A DNA stretch of 11,090 nucleotides from Anaerolinea thermophila (GCA_020722405.1 DYKW01000047.1:1-11090); one strand, 5' to 3'. Counted from the stretch's first letter, positions 1 through 8,650 are shown. The notes: a model not told the origin generated them from the sequence alone. Program-made: numbers and translations.

Positions 1-1854
1 GAGTCCCCCGCTCCCCACGCTCCTTCCCCTACGGGAGATGGGTTGGCTATGCGCAGTTTTTGGGTGCGGCTGGCGTTGTCCGCAGGCATCGGGCTAGCGC
101 TCTACCCCGTCCTGCTGCTGTGGACAGACCTGATAGACCTACGCCTGGGGCGCGGCTATGCCCTGCTGCCCGGCGCGTTGTCCCTGTTATGGCTGGGATG
201 GCGAGGGTACGTCAGGTGGCAAAAAACCGAGCGGGGACTCTTGCCAAAGGATGAAAACATCTGGAGCACCCTGCGCGCACGGTTATCGCTGCCCGACATT
301 ACCCTGGTGCTCCTCCTGGCATTGATTGTTTTCAGCCGTTTTTGGGTTATCCGCATGCTGGAGGGGCCAATGTGGGGTGACGGAATGCAGCACACCATGA
401 TTACCCAGTTATTGCTCGACCACAGCGGGCTGTTCGACTCGTGGCAACCCTACGCCAACATCCCCACCTTTACCTACCACTTTGGTTTCCACATCGCCAG
501 TGCCCTGTTTGCCTGGCTGACCGGATTGGAGGTACGCTTCACCACCCTGTGGGTGGGTCAAATCCTGAATATTCTGGCCGTGTTCGTGCTCTATCCGCTG
601 GCAGTGCGTATTGGCTGCAACCGCTGGGCTGGCGTAGGCGCAGTACTGGTGGCTGGTTTGCTCTCCCCCATGCCAATGTTCTACCTCAACTGGGGACGCT
701 ACACCCAACTGGCCGGGCAAGTCATTTTGCCAGTCGTGGTCGCGCTCACCTGGCACTGGCTTGACAGGTCGCGAAACCTTACGCCCCGTCAACTTGCGTT
801 GGGGGCGCTGCTATGGGCCGGATTGGGGTTAACGCACTACCGGGTGCTGCTCTTTGGCGTTCTAGCCCTGGTAGCCTACCTCATGTTGCATCTAAAAAGA
901 TGGCGACTCTGGTTACCAAATGTGGCCATGCTGGGTGCAGCGGGCGGTCTGTTGTTTCTACCGTGGTTCGTGCATGTGTTTGGCGGTCAAATTTTGTACA
1001 TGCTCCAAACACAGTTAAGACACTCGCCAGACACATTGGCAGCATTCACACAAAGTTACAACAGCATCGGACGCCTGGACTTGTATTTGCCCTACCCTCT
1101 CTGGCTTGCGCTATTCTTGGGCGCTGGTATTACCCTATGGCAACGAAACCGATGGGGTGCCGTTTTCGCACTATGGATGGTATTCTTGTTCGTGTTGGCT
1201 AACCCCGCCTGGCTACATTTGCCGGGCACGGGGGCAGTCAACAACTTTGCAGTATTCATCTTCGCTTATGCCTTTGCGGGCATCTTCATCGGTTCACTTT
1301 TGAAAGTGTTTACGCACGAATTGCCCGCCTTGCTAAGCGTCATTTTATTCCTGGCACTGGCCCTTTACGGTCTGTCCCCTCGATTGGCAGAAATTCGGCC
1401 AGATCAACATGCCATGCTCACGCGTCCTGATGTCCGGGCTGGTGCATGGCTGCAAGCACATGCGCAACCAGGAAATCAGGTCTACATCAATGCTTTTCCT
1501 GCCTTCGTCACAACCTTCGCGGGAGCAGATGGCGGTTGGTGGCTTGCGCTGAGCGCCCACCGACAACCACTCATCCGTCCATTGAATGCAAGTTTCGAAA
1601 CGCCCCTTTCAGAAGAAGAACGCAAGCAAATCACCCGTTTGTACACGGCGCTGCAAGTAAATCAACAAATAGATAGCGCCGATACGCTGAACTTGCTGAC
1701 TCAAAATCACATACGCTACGTATACATTGGTCAGCAGGCCGGAGGCGTCAACTACAGTGGCCCGACTTTGCAACCCAATCTCTTTGAAAACAGCTCTGCA
1801 TACTGTCTGGCATATCACCAGGATCGGGTATGGATCTTTGAGGTACTGCCATGA
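1..1854 (+). CDS. GT-C-like polytopic membrane glycosyltransferase, probably 5'-truncated by the window edge
   Basis: A strongly hydrophobic protein of about 600 residues with roughly ten membrane segments. Numbering from the TTG codon at base 43, it has an acidic first-loop motif WGD (111-113), a YHFGFH motif (145-150) and NWGRYTQLAGQ (216-226), then a soluble C-terminal part (about 455-603). A WxD-type acidic residue after the first helices is usual for GT-C enzymes, which transfer sugars from polyprenyl-phosphate donors outside the membrane. Start choice: the frame is open to base 1 with no stop, and the first visible residues already look like the interior of such proteins (RLALSAGIGLALYP), so I think the true start lies upstream. 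If it starts here, ATG 49 with GGGAG at 33-37 is best; TTG 43 is weaker. It overlaps the next gene by ATGA. The exact acceptor and donor cannot be told; the GT-C call is by motif and topology, not alignment. Confidence 0.8.
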   Translation, partial: ESPAPHAPSPTGDGLAMRSFWVRLALSAGIGLALYPVLLLWTDLIDLRLGRGYALLPGALSLLWLGWRGYVRWQKTERGLLPKDENIWSTLRARLSLPDITLVLLLALIVFSRFWVIRMLEGPMWGDGMQHTMITQLLLDHSGLFDSWQPYANIPTFTYHFGFHIASALFAWLTGLEVRFTTLWVGQILNILAVFVLYPLAVRIGCNRWAGVGAVLVAGLLSPMPMFYLNWGRYTQLAGQVILPVVVALTWHWLDRSRNLTPRQLALGALLWAGLGLTHYRVLLFGVLALVAYLMLHLKRWRLWLPNVAMLGAAGGLLFLPWFVHVFGGQILYMLQTQLRHSPDTLAAFTQSYNSIGRLDLYLPYPLWLALFLGAGITLWQRNRWGAVFALWMVFLFVLANPAWLHLPGTGAVNNFAVFIFAYAFAGIFIGSLLKVFTHELPALLSVILFLALALYGLSPRLAEIRPDQHAMLTRPDVRAGAWLQAHAQPGNQVYINAFPAFVTTFAGADGGWWLALSAHRQPLIRPLNASFETPLSEEERKQITRLYTALQVNQQIDSADTLNLLTQNHIRYVYIGQQAGGVNYSGPTLQPNLFENSSAYCLAYHQDRVWIFEVLP

Positions 1855-2996
1855 GTCAAAAGCCACTGCGCGTATGTTATTTTGGTACGTATCGCGCTGA
1901 ATACAACCGCAACAAGTCCATGATCACTGCGTTACGCTCGCAAGGCGTTGAGGTCATCGAATGCCACGAAACGCTATGGCACGGCATCGAAGATCGGGTA
2001 CAAACGGCCAGTGGTGGCTGGCGTTCCCCTGCCTTTTGGTGGCGAGTGGTACGCGCCTACCTGAATTTGTTACGTTGCTACCGGCAATGCGGCGAATATG
2101 ACGTGCTCATGGTTGGCTACCCAGGTCAATTTGACGTTTTTCTAGCCCGAATATTGAGCCTTCTCCGACACAAGCCGCTGGTATGGGATGTATTCATGTC
2201 TATCTATCTGGTAGCGCTGGAACGCGAACTGGATTCTCGCAGCCGATTCACTATCAATCTCCTGCGTCGCATTGAACGCATCGCCCTACGTCTGCCCGAT
2301 TTGCTGATTCAAGACACCGCTGAGTATGTGACCTGGCTGCATGAAACCCACGGCATCTCCAAAGAACGCTTTCGGCTGGTGCCTACCGGTGCCGATGATA
2401 GCATATTCCAACCACCACACACCGTTCCAAAGAAGTCTGATTTTACGATACTCTATTACGGAACATTCATCCCAAACCACGGCGTGCGGTATATCATCGA
2501 GGCAGCACGCATTCTCAGCGAACACTCTGAAATTCACTTCGAACTCATCGGGCAAGGGCCAGAGCAGCGTTTGGCACGTCAACTAACACGCGAATACAAG
2601 CTCAAGAACGTTACCTTCACTGATTGGCTGGGAAAATTCGAGTTAGTGGCGCGTATTGCGTCTGCGGATATATGTCTGGGCGCTTTTGGCACTACGCCTC
2701 AGTCACTGATGACCGTGCAAAATAAAATTTACGAGGGGCTGGCAATGGCCAAGCCAGTGCTAACTGGCGACGGGCCGGCAATATGTGCCACCTTCGAACA
2801 CAAAAAGCATATTTACCTGGTGCCCCGAGAAGACGGTGCAGCCATTGCTAATGGCGTCTTGACGCTGCAAGCCAACCCCGATTTACAAAAGCGTCTGAGC
2901 GATGAAGGATATCGCTTGTTCAAAGAACGTTACAATCTAAAAGCATTAGGCTCGTTAGCCGCGGCACATTTGCAAGAGGTCACTAATGGTAGATGA
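1851..2996 (+). CDS. GT4-family glycosyltransferase (GT-B fold)
   Basis: A 381-aa cytoplasmic sugar transferase that probably adds one residue to a lipid-linked glycan. The acceptor half begins with LRVCYFGTYRAEYNRNK (6-22). The linker VPTGADDSIFQP (177-188) and the donor-half opening ILYYGTFIPNHGV (200-212) are standard GT4 landmarks. The donor-site block KIYEGLAMAKPV (292-303) keeps the second Glu of the EX7E motif (E295), while the first position is not acidic. Length is normal for the family. A GAGGT ribosome binding site (1840-1844) lies 6 nt before the ATG, inside the previous gene, and the start overlaps the upstream stop as ATGA, which suggests translational coupling. Sugar specificity is unknown. 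Confidence 0.9.
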   Translation: MSQKPLRVCYFGTYRAEYNRNKSMITALRSQGVEVIECHETLWHGIEDRVQTASGGWRSPAFWWRVVRAYLNLLRCYRQCGEYDVLMVGYPGQFDVFLARILSLLRHKPLVWDVFMSIYLVALERELDSRSRFTINLLRRIERIALRLPDLLIQDTAEYVTWLHETHGISKERFRLVPTGADDSIFQPPHTVPKKSDFTILYYGTFIPNHGVRYIIEAARILSEHSEIHFELIGQGPEQRLARQLTREYKLKNVTFTDWLGKFELVARIASADICLGAFGTTPQSLMTVQNKIYEGLAMAKPVLTGDGPAICATFEHKKHIYLVPREDGAAIANGVLTLQANPDLQKRLSDEGYRLFKERYNLKALGSLAAAHLQEVTNGR

Positions 2997-3870
2997 AGCA
3001 CCGTTAGTGTACGTAATTACAGTTAACTGGAGCAATGCTCCAGATACACTAGAGTGTTTGGAGAAGTTGGTACAATTGACCTATCCCAATTACCGCTTAC
3101 TGGTCGTAGACAATGGTTCTACAGATGGTTCTGCAGAGCGTATTGCACTAGCATTTCCCCAGATAGAACACCTCCGTTTACCCACAAATCGAGGGTTTGC
3201 AGGAGGTTTCAATGCGGGCATACGCTACGCACTAGCACAAAACGCAGCGTATACGCTTCTGTTAAACAATGATACTTTGGCTGCCCCCAACTTATTGGAA
3301 CCTTTGGTAGATGCGTGTACACCACCAGATGTGGGCGCCACAGCACCGTTGATTTTCTATGCCGATGAAAGGACGAGAATCTGGTCAGCAGGTTCAAACC
3401 GCAATCAATGGACACTGGAATTAAGTGATAATCACGGTCGTAACAAGCATTTTGAGCACCCTACGGAGCGGGAATTCCTATCCGGTTGCGGGCTGTTGCT
3501 CAAAGCAGAGGTAATAAACGCAATAGGTCTATTTGACGATGGCTTCTTCCTATACTACGAAGATTCAGATTACAGTTTGCGTCTTCGTCATGCCGGTTAT
3601 CGTTTACTCGTAGTGCCACAAGCACATCTTTGGCATAAAGTAAGCCGCTCTAGTCAGGGTAGTAATTCTCCAAATGAACGTTACTGGATGGCACGGTCAA
3701 GTGTACGGTTTTTTCGTAAACATGGGCGTGGCTTGCAGTGGCTGGCAATTATTCCATGGCGGATAGGCAGCGCCATCAAAGTTAGTCTGCGGCTAATATG
3801 GCATGGCAATTTCCCCGCAGTGCGCGCGTACTGGTGCGGCCTAAAAGATGGTCTCCAAGACACCTTATGA
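2986..3870 (+). CDS. GT2-family glycosyltransferase, rhamnosyltransferase-like
   Basis: A 294-aa GT-A-fold transferase. It shows the nucleotide-sugar site VDNGSTDGS (41-49), the NRGFAGGFNAG block (68-78), the metal-binding NND (94-96, in place of DXD) and the GLFDD...YYEDSDYSLRLRHAGY block (181-205) with the likely catalytic pair E192-D193. This layout is that of the WbbL/RfbN-like branch of GT2, many of which move dTDP-rhamnose, so a deoxyhexose donor is plausible but not proven. The start ATG lies 11 bp inside the end of the preceding gene and has AGAGG at 2975-2979 with good spacing. The C-terminal tail (about 245-294) is hydrophobic and basic and may sit on the membrane. Catalytic residues all appear intact. 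Confidence 0.9.
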   Translation: MVDEAPLVYVITVNWSNAPDTLECLEKLVQLTYPNYRLLVVDNGSTDGSAERIALAFPQIEHLRLPTNRGFAGGFNAGIRYALAQNAAYTLLLNNDTLAAPNLLEPLVDACTPPDVGATAPLIFYADERTRIWSAGSNRNQWTLELSDNHGRNKHFEHPTEREFLSGCGLLLKAEVINAIGLFDDGFFLYYEDSDYSLRLRHAGYRLLVVPQAHLWHKVSRSSQGSNSPNERYWMARSSVRFFRKHGRGLQWLAIIPWRIGSAIKVSLRLIWHGNFPAVRAYWCGLKDGLQDTL

Positions 3871-4874
3871 ATACACTCCACTTTCCCCACCTGCTCTGCC
3901 CAGCCTGCTACACTCCGTTAAGTGAGGAAGCAGATACACTGACCTGTCCTTCATGTGGAACAAGCTACCCAATCACTATGGGCATTCCTGATCTGCGCCA
4001 CCCACGGCCAGCAGATACCTTGGCTGAAAAAGAGGTTGTCGCGCAATTATTGGCCGCCTACAAAAAAGCGGACTACCCAACACTGGTACAGTTGCGTCTA
4101 CGTCTGGAACCTGGTTCACAAGCAGCCTCCGATACATTAATGACCCACATCACCGAGTATGTACTTTCCCAACTCGAGCGCGGGCGCCGCATGGTTAGGA
4201 TGTACCATGAAGAACTGGCCCAGCATTTCACCATATCAGGCCATGATTTAGCGCTTGACTTAGGATGCGGCAGTGGCGCCAGTCTTCTCACGCTGGCAGA
4301 ACAATTCAAAGTTGTGGTAGGTATCGAACCAAGCCTGGCAAGTCTGTTGCTCGCCCGCAAAGCATTGGAAAGCCACGACATTCACAATGTCATTCTGGTG
4401 CAAGGCTATGGTCAACATATTCCTTATGCAGAAAATTCATTTGATTATGCCAATGCACTCAATGTGCTAGAGCACGTCTTCGAAGTAAAGCCTGTTTTAC
4501 AAGAAATCTATCGTACATTACGGCCTGGTGGATGCTTCGCTGCCGATTCGCGCAATCGGTTCGATTTATTTTTACCAGAACCCCACGTGCAAGTCCGCTG
4601 GGTTGGGATGTTGCCGCGCCGCTTGGCTCCACGTTATGTGTACTGGCGTACCGGACTAATCTACAACCATACGCAATTGCTTTCATACGGGGAATTGCGT
4701 CAAGCCTTACAATCTGTCTTTGGCGTGCGTCATTACATCACTTTCGCCTATCCCAACGCTTACAACGCCCCCAAACGTTTTGATACCTGGGTAAAAAAAT
4801 TAGCGAATATTCCTTTGCTAAGTTCGTTAGCGTTGCGCATCTACCCATCTCATATAGCAGTAGCCCAAAAATAG
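3867..4874 (+). CDS. SAM-dependent methyltransferase with N-terminal Trm112-like zinc ribbon
   Basis: A 335-aa class I methyltransferase. The first 45 residues form a Trm112-like zinc ribbon with C11-x2-C14 and C27-x2-C30 and the usual YPITMGIPDLR tail. The Rossmann domain has motif I LDLGCGSG (130-137), an acidic residue at the end of strand 2 (GIEPS) and NVLEHV as motif IV-like block. Such enzymes in glycan clusters methylate sugars or act on glycan precursors; the target here is unknown. I take ATG 3867, which overlaps the preceding stop as ATGA, rather than the ATG at 3798, because the longer form would add 23 residues lying in the coding end of the GT2 gene and would precede the zinc ribbon with no family counterpart. 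No strong ribosome binding site is seen, fitting coupling. Confidence 0.88.
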   Translation: MNTLHFPHLLCPACYTPLSEEADTLTCPSCGTSYPITMGIPDLRHPRPADTLAEKEVVAQLLAAYKKADYPTLVQLRLRLEPGSQAASDTLMTHITEYVLSQLERGRRMVRMYHEELAQHFTISGHDLALDLGCGSGASLLTLAEQFKVVVGIEPSLASLLLARKALESHDIHNVILVQGYGQHIPYAENSFDYANALNVLEHVFEVKPVLQEIYRTLRPGGCFAADSRNRFDLFLPEPHVQVRWVGMLPRRLAPRYVYWRTGLIYNHTQLLSYGELRQALQSVFGVRHYITFAYPNAYNAPKRFDTWVKKLANIPLLSSLALRIYPSHIAVAQK

Positions 4875-4875
4875 T

Positions 4876-6033
4876 ATGCGCGTTTTAATGCTCGTACATA
4901 ACCGCGCCTACTTTGGAGGTGGTACTTTTTATCGTGCACTGCACTTAGGGAATGAACTTGCTCTGCAGGGAATGGAAGTCACCCTGGTAGCTAGTTCGCC
5001 ATCAAAAGCAAATCATAGGTCCATACCCCAAAATAACGCGATAAATTTGGTGACTTTTGCCGGCATTCTGCCGCCCCGTTGGCGCTATGGATACGACCCT
5101 CTGGAGGTACAACGCCGAATTTCGTGGGTGCGAGGCACTTCTTGGGACATCGTACACGCCTTCGATAGTCGACCAACAGTCATTTACCCCGCTCTGATTG
5201 CCCAGAAAAAAGGGGCAAAGCTCATCTTAGATTGGAGCGACTGGTTTGGACGAGGTGGGGCGGTGGAGGAACGTAACAACCCGATGCTCCGCACACTCTT
5301 GCGCCCGTTGGAGAGTTTTTACGAGGAACACTACAGGTTGCGCGCCGACGGGGCAACCGTAATCAACAGTTTCCTGGAAGCACGCCTGCGGGCACTAGGG
5401 TTCCCAGCAGCGCATATCCTTGCTTTGAAAAATGGCACTTACCCAGAAAAATTCCGTTCACTTTCTATAGATGAAGCACGTCACAGATTAGAACTGCCGC
5501 TCGATAGACCACTCATAGGCTACCTGGGAAGTATTTTTGCCGGAGATGCTGTTTTGCTAGCAGAGGCCATGCACCAGGTACAAAAAATCATTCCAAAAGC
5601 CGCCATAGTTTTCATTGGTAATCCCAAGACATCCATTCCACCGCTAAATAACTTAATACAGGCGGGGTTCGTACCATCAGATGTATTAGACGAGTGGCTG
5701 TGTGCATGCGATGTGTTGGCTTTGCCTCTGCGAGATACACTTGCTAATCGCGGGCGTTGGCCCTCCAAACTAAGCGATTATTTCGCTGCCGGACGGCCTG
5801 TCGCTGCCTGTGCAGTGGGAGATGTAGGCGAGATACTAACACAAACGGGGGCCGGCATAGCCACACCACCCACAGCAATGGGGCTGGCCAATGGGTTGTT
5901 ACAATTATTGAATGATGCAGACTTACGCGCTCACATGGGCACAGCAGGACGACAAGCCGCCGCGAGGCCATTTCATTGGAAAAACCTGGGCATACGTGTA
6001 GCAGACTTTTATAGAGAAATTATTCATGCCTAA
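4876..6033 (+). CDS. GT4-family glycosyltransferase (GT-B fold), second copy type
   Basis: A 385-aa sugar transferase. The N-terminus MRVLMLVHNRAYFGGGTFYRA carries the glycine-rich acceptor-half loop (GGG, 14-16) followed by the helix of the first Rossmann unit. HAFDSRP (94-100) matches the usual HxF/H position between strands, LIGYLGSIF (213-221) opens the donor half, and KLSDYFAAGRPVA (298-310) is the donor-binding block. In that block Asp301 stands where this branch normally has Glu. The gene begins 1 bp after the preceding stop and has no visible Shine-Dalgarno, so translation probably depends on the upstream gene. It is not closely alike to the GT4 at 1851-2996 in the regions compared, so they likely add different sugars. 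Confidence 0.88.
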   Translation: MRVLMLVHNRAYFGGGTFYRALHLGNELALQGMEVTLVASSPSKANHRSIPQNNAINLVTFAGILPPRWRYGYDPLEVQRRISWVRGTSWDIVHAFDSRPTVIYPALIAQKKGAKLILDWSDWFGRGGAVEERNNPMLRTLLRPLESFYEEHYRLRADGATVINSFLEARLRALGFPAAHILALKNGTYPEKFRSLSIDEARHRLELPLDRPLIGYLGSIFAGDAVLLAEAMHQVQKIIPKAAIVFIGNPKTSIPPLNNLIQAGFVPSDVLDEWLCACDVLALPLRDTLANRGRWPSKLSDYFAAGRPVAACAVGDVGEILTQTGAGIATPPTAMGLANGLLQLLNDADLRAHMGTAGRQAAARPFHWKNLGIRVADFYREIIHA

Positions 6034-6964
6034 AATACTAGAAACCATTCATTGTGATTCATGCGGGGCAGATGACACTCGCACCCTGTTAACGAATGCC
6101 GATTGGCAGATACCTGGCCTGGAGCCCTTTTCATTGGTACAGTGTAAAAAATGCGGATTGGTATACCTCAATCCACGGCCAACACCCCAAGCCATCGGTG
6201 CGTTCTACCCCCAAGATTACGCTCCCTTTCGTACTGCAATTGAGGACGAACCATCGGTACTCATGCGTTGGATACGGGGCTACAAAATACGTCAGTTGCG
6301 CAAAACCGTAGAACGTTACGCCAAACAACCAGGGCAAATATTGGACGTAGGTTGTGCAACAGGCATCTTCTTGAACGAAATGGCACAAGCCGGATGGGAG
6401 GTCAAAGGAGTAGAGTTAGTCCCGTCTGCAGCAGAATACGCTCGTCAGCGGTTTGGGTTAGACATTTACCAGGGGCAATTGGAAGATGTGCCCTATCCAG
6501 ACAGTTCATTCGATGTAATTACATTCTGGGATGTGTTAGAGCATACCTTCTCACCACGCCGCGCACTCGAAAAAAGCTCAGCCCTGTTACGTCCTGGTGG
6601 TATCATTGCCATCAACATCCCAAACTGGGATAGTTTTGACCGCAAACTCTTCGGCCCTCAGTGGATAGGATACGATCCTCCTCGTCATTTGTACGTATTT
6701 CCTCACAATGTACTGGAAACCCTTCTAAACGAATACGATTTTCAGATACTAGGCTGGGAAACACCCATTACCCCCTATTTTCCCTTTGTCATTAGCCTGG
6801 AACAATGGCTCGCAATCCGCTCGCCGAAGGTATCTCGCGTCGTTGGGCGCATATTGCGTATCCCGGGCATGCGGCTACTATTCGAGCCTTATTTTATTTT
6901 TGCAAACTGGCGTAAACGCAGCGGCATCATCAGTGTTTTTGCACAAAAGATGAGTACACCATGA
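6026..6964 (+). CDS. SAM-dependent methyltransferase with N-terminal zinc ribbon (Methyltransf_23-like)
   Basis: A 312-aa enzyme. Two CxxC knuckles (C10-C13 and C40-C43) with a 26-residue spacer form a zinc ribbon ending in GLVYLNPRP, a common signature of methyltransferases in surface-polysaccharide loci. The Rossmann core has ILDVGCATG (105-113), acidic E130 for the SAM ribose and FWDVLEH (167-173). The block GPQWIGYDPPRHLYVF (210-225) is typical of this group. The C-terminal third is hydrophobic and basic and may contact membrane or lipid-linked substrate. The start overlaps the preceding gene by 8 bp. The likely role is methylation of a sugar on the growing glycan, inferred from context only. 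Confidence 0.88.
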   Translation: MPKILETIHCDSCGADDTRTLLTNADWQIPGLEPFSLVQCKKCGLVYLNPRPTPQAIGAFYPQDYAPFRTAIEDEPSVLMRWIRGYKIRQLRKTVERYAKQPGQILDVGCATGIFLNEMAQAGWEVKGVELVPSAAEYARQRFGLDIYQGQLEDVPYPDSSFDVITFWDVLEHTFSPRRALEKSSALLRPGGIIAINIPNWDSFDRKLFGPQWIGYDPPRHLYVFPHNVLETLLNEYDFQILGWETPITPYFPFVISLEQWLAIRSPKVSRVVGRILRIPGMRLLFEPYFIFANWRKRSGIISVFAQKMSTP

Positions 6965-7707
6965 ACAAAAAACCTCCTTTCTTTCTTGAAATCCGCATCA
7001 TTCCATCAGAAAAAGACAGTAAGACTGCTTATGATGAAATATACACCGATGAGGGATTGTCTCAATTACCCTCATTCTACCAATGGTTCCTAAGTCGTTT
7101 AGACATTGATAAACCAGGACGCCTGCTGGATGTATCCTGCGGTTCCGGAGAGGTCGTACATCTGGCGAAGGAGCATGGGCTGGAAGCGCATGGTATAGAC
7201 ATCTCCTTCCAAGCAGCGCAACGTGCAGGAAAAACCACCCGATATAAGGGCCACATATGTACAGGCGCAGGCGAAGCACTCCCCTACGTCAACAAAAGTT
7301 TCGATTACATAACCAATGTGGGCAGTTTAGAACATTTTCTAAATCCTGCTCAAGGGGTGGGCGAGATGGCGCGGATACTACGCCCAGAAGGACGTGCCTT
7401 TATCCTGGTGCCTAACACATTCAGTTTGAGTACCACCATTTGGCATGCTTTCCGCACGGGAGAAACATCCGTTGATCAGCAACCCATCCAACGTTACGCT
7501 GCCCGCGCGGACTGGCAGCGTCTATTAGAGCAAAATGGGCTACAAGTGTATAAGATAATAAAATATGAGCGTGCCTGGCCTCGCAGGAAAGAAGATTGGA
7601 AGTATTACCTGTTTCGTCCCAAGGAATTCCTTCGTCTGCTGGCAGCTCCTCTCATACCTCTCAACCTGGCATTTTGTTTCGTATTCTTCTGTAAGAAAGC
7701 GGCCTAA
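6961..7707 (+). CDS. SAM-dependent methyltransferase (class I, Methyltransf_11-like), no zinc ribbon
   Basis: A 248-aa methyltransferase. Motif I is LLDVSCGSG (55-63), with Ser where most relatives have Gly (DxGCGxG); the SAM ribose acid is D80 in GIDIS, and GSLEHF (121-126) is the motif IV-like region. After LRPEGRAFILVPN (140-152) the protein ends in a hydrophobic stretch (about 226-245) closed by KKAA, so peripheral or single-pass membrane attachment is possible. It overlaps the upstream gene as ATGA. It is the third methyltransferase in the cluster, and with the other two suggests a heavily methylated glycan. Its stop TAA overlaps an ATG (TAATG) that opens a six-codon reading frame leading to the next gene. 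Confidence 0.87.
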   Translation: MNKKPPFFLEIRIIPSEKDSKTAYDEIYTDEGLSQLPSFYQWFLSRLDIDKPGRLLDVSCGSGEVVHLAKEHGLEAHGIDISFQAAQRAGKTTRYKGHICTGAGEALPYVNKSFDYITNVGSLEHFLNPAQGVGEMARILRPEGRAFILVPNTFSLSTTIWHAFRTGETSVDQQPIQRYAARADWQRLLEQNGLQVYKIIKYERAWPRRKEDWKYYLFRPKEFLRLLAAPLIPLNLAFCFVFFCKKAA

Positions 7708-7723
7708 TGCGGTTACTCTCCAA

Positions 7724-8650
7724 ATGAAACGATTCAAAAGATGGGTCCGAACTATCTTCCGCGTGTTCAATGTTCTCCTATTGCCCTTGGTGCTGGTAAT
7801 GACAGCATATTTGCTTGTCCGAGAAGATGCTAGTACCTACATGAAAAGTTTACATCTACGTCCGGGAGTACTGGTGTCTTCTTTTCTGATTGCAACCGGA
7901 GGTCTGTTACTCTCCGTGTGGGTATGGCAACAAATTTCAGAAGAATTAGGTGGCGGACACCATAAAATTAGCACCCACATACGCATGTACTGCTATAGTG
8001 CACTAGGTGATATGCTACCGGGCGGTATCTGGAAAATTGTCAGCCGCAGCACTTTGTACCAAGAAAATGGAGATAATCCACTCATCACGGCAACAGCCAG
8101 CGTAACAGAAACCCTCATTGTCGGATCTGCTTCTATGGGGCTGTATGCACTAGGAACGCTGCTCAAACCCGGCGTTCACGTCTTGGAAAATCCAACCTGG
8201 GGTGTTATGGCTGCCCTCGCAACCATGGTGCTCATCCATCCGCGTATATTGGGCACTTTGATAAATAAGGTACGAAAACAACAAGGTAATGGCATAAAGG
8301 TACATTACACTGCTCCACGCCTTCTTTTTTGGTTTGTAGCAGAAATGGTAGTGGTTAGCATCGGCGGGCTAGCACTTTTTGCCCTGTTAAACAGTCTAAC
8401 CAACGTCTCTCTGGAAATTCTGGTTCCAATAGTGATCGCATGGGCAGCCGCATCAGCAGCAGGCAATTTGTTCTTCTGGCTGCCGGGAAGCCCCATTCTG
8501 CGTGACGGTGCAATGATATTAATTTTGCGTCCTCATCTTCCCTTACCGGTAATTTTAACATTCGTAGTCCTTATCCGCTTATGGAGCATCGTTTCCTTGT
8601 CGATGTTAGCCGGAGGTACCTGGTTGTTATTTTCCCCAAAAAATTCATGA
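7724..8650 (+). CDS. Integral membrane protein, LPG-synthase transmembrane-domain (AglD/UPF0104) type
   Basis: A 308-aa polytopic protein with about 7-8 hydrophobic segments (near 13-33, 49-69, 127-147, 157-175, 198-222, 230-250 and 275-302). YSALGDMLPGGIWKIVSR (91-108) followed by Gly and a TATASVTET helix (123-130) matches the conserved core of the family of flippase-like domains of lysylphosphatidylglycerol synthase. The second conserved spot, normally PGGxGxRE, reads LPGSPILRDG (253-262), with Asp for Glu. There is no C-terminal catalytic domain. In glycan clusters such proteins are thought to move or present lipid-linked sugars, but the activity is not settled. I chose ATG 7724 rather than any upstream codon, since those fall inside the methyltransferase gene. 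This ends the tightly packed gene block. Confidence 0.78.
   Translation: MKRFKRWVRTIFRVFNVLLLPLVLVMTAYLLVREDASTYMKSLHLRPGVLVSSFLIATGGLLLSVWVWQQISEELGGGHHKISTHIRMYCYSALGDMLPGGIWKIVSRSTLYQENGDNPLITATASVTETLIVGSASMGLYALGTLLKPGVHVLENPTWGVMAALATMVLIHPRILGTLINKVRKQQGNGIKVHYTAPRLLFWFVAEMVVVSIGGLALFALLNSLTNVSLEILVPIVIAWAAASAAGNLFFWLPGSPILRDGAMILILRPHLPLPVILTFVVLIRLWSIVSLSMLAGGTWLLFSPKNS

Noticed and set aside
409..792. 127-codon minus-strand open frame inside the first gene
   Set aside because: Composition and lack of any family pattern mark it as a shadow of the GT-C gene; the same holds for the other antisense and out-of-frame open frames.
7565..7723. In-frame extension of the membrane protein upstream to 7565
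   Set aside because: It lies within the methyltransferase gene in another frame, and the ATG at 7724 gives a normal basic then hydrophobic N-terminus.
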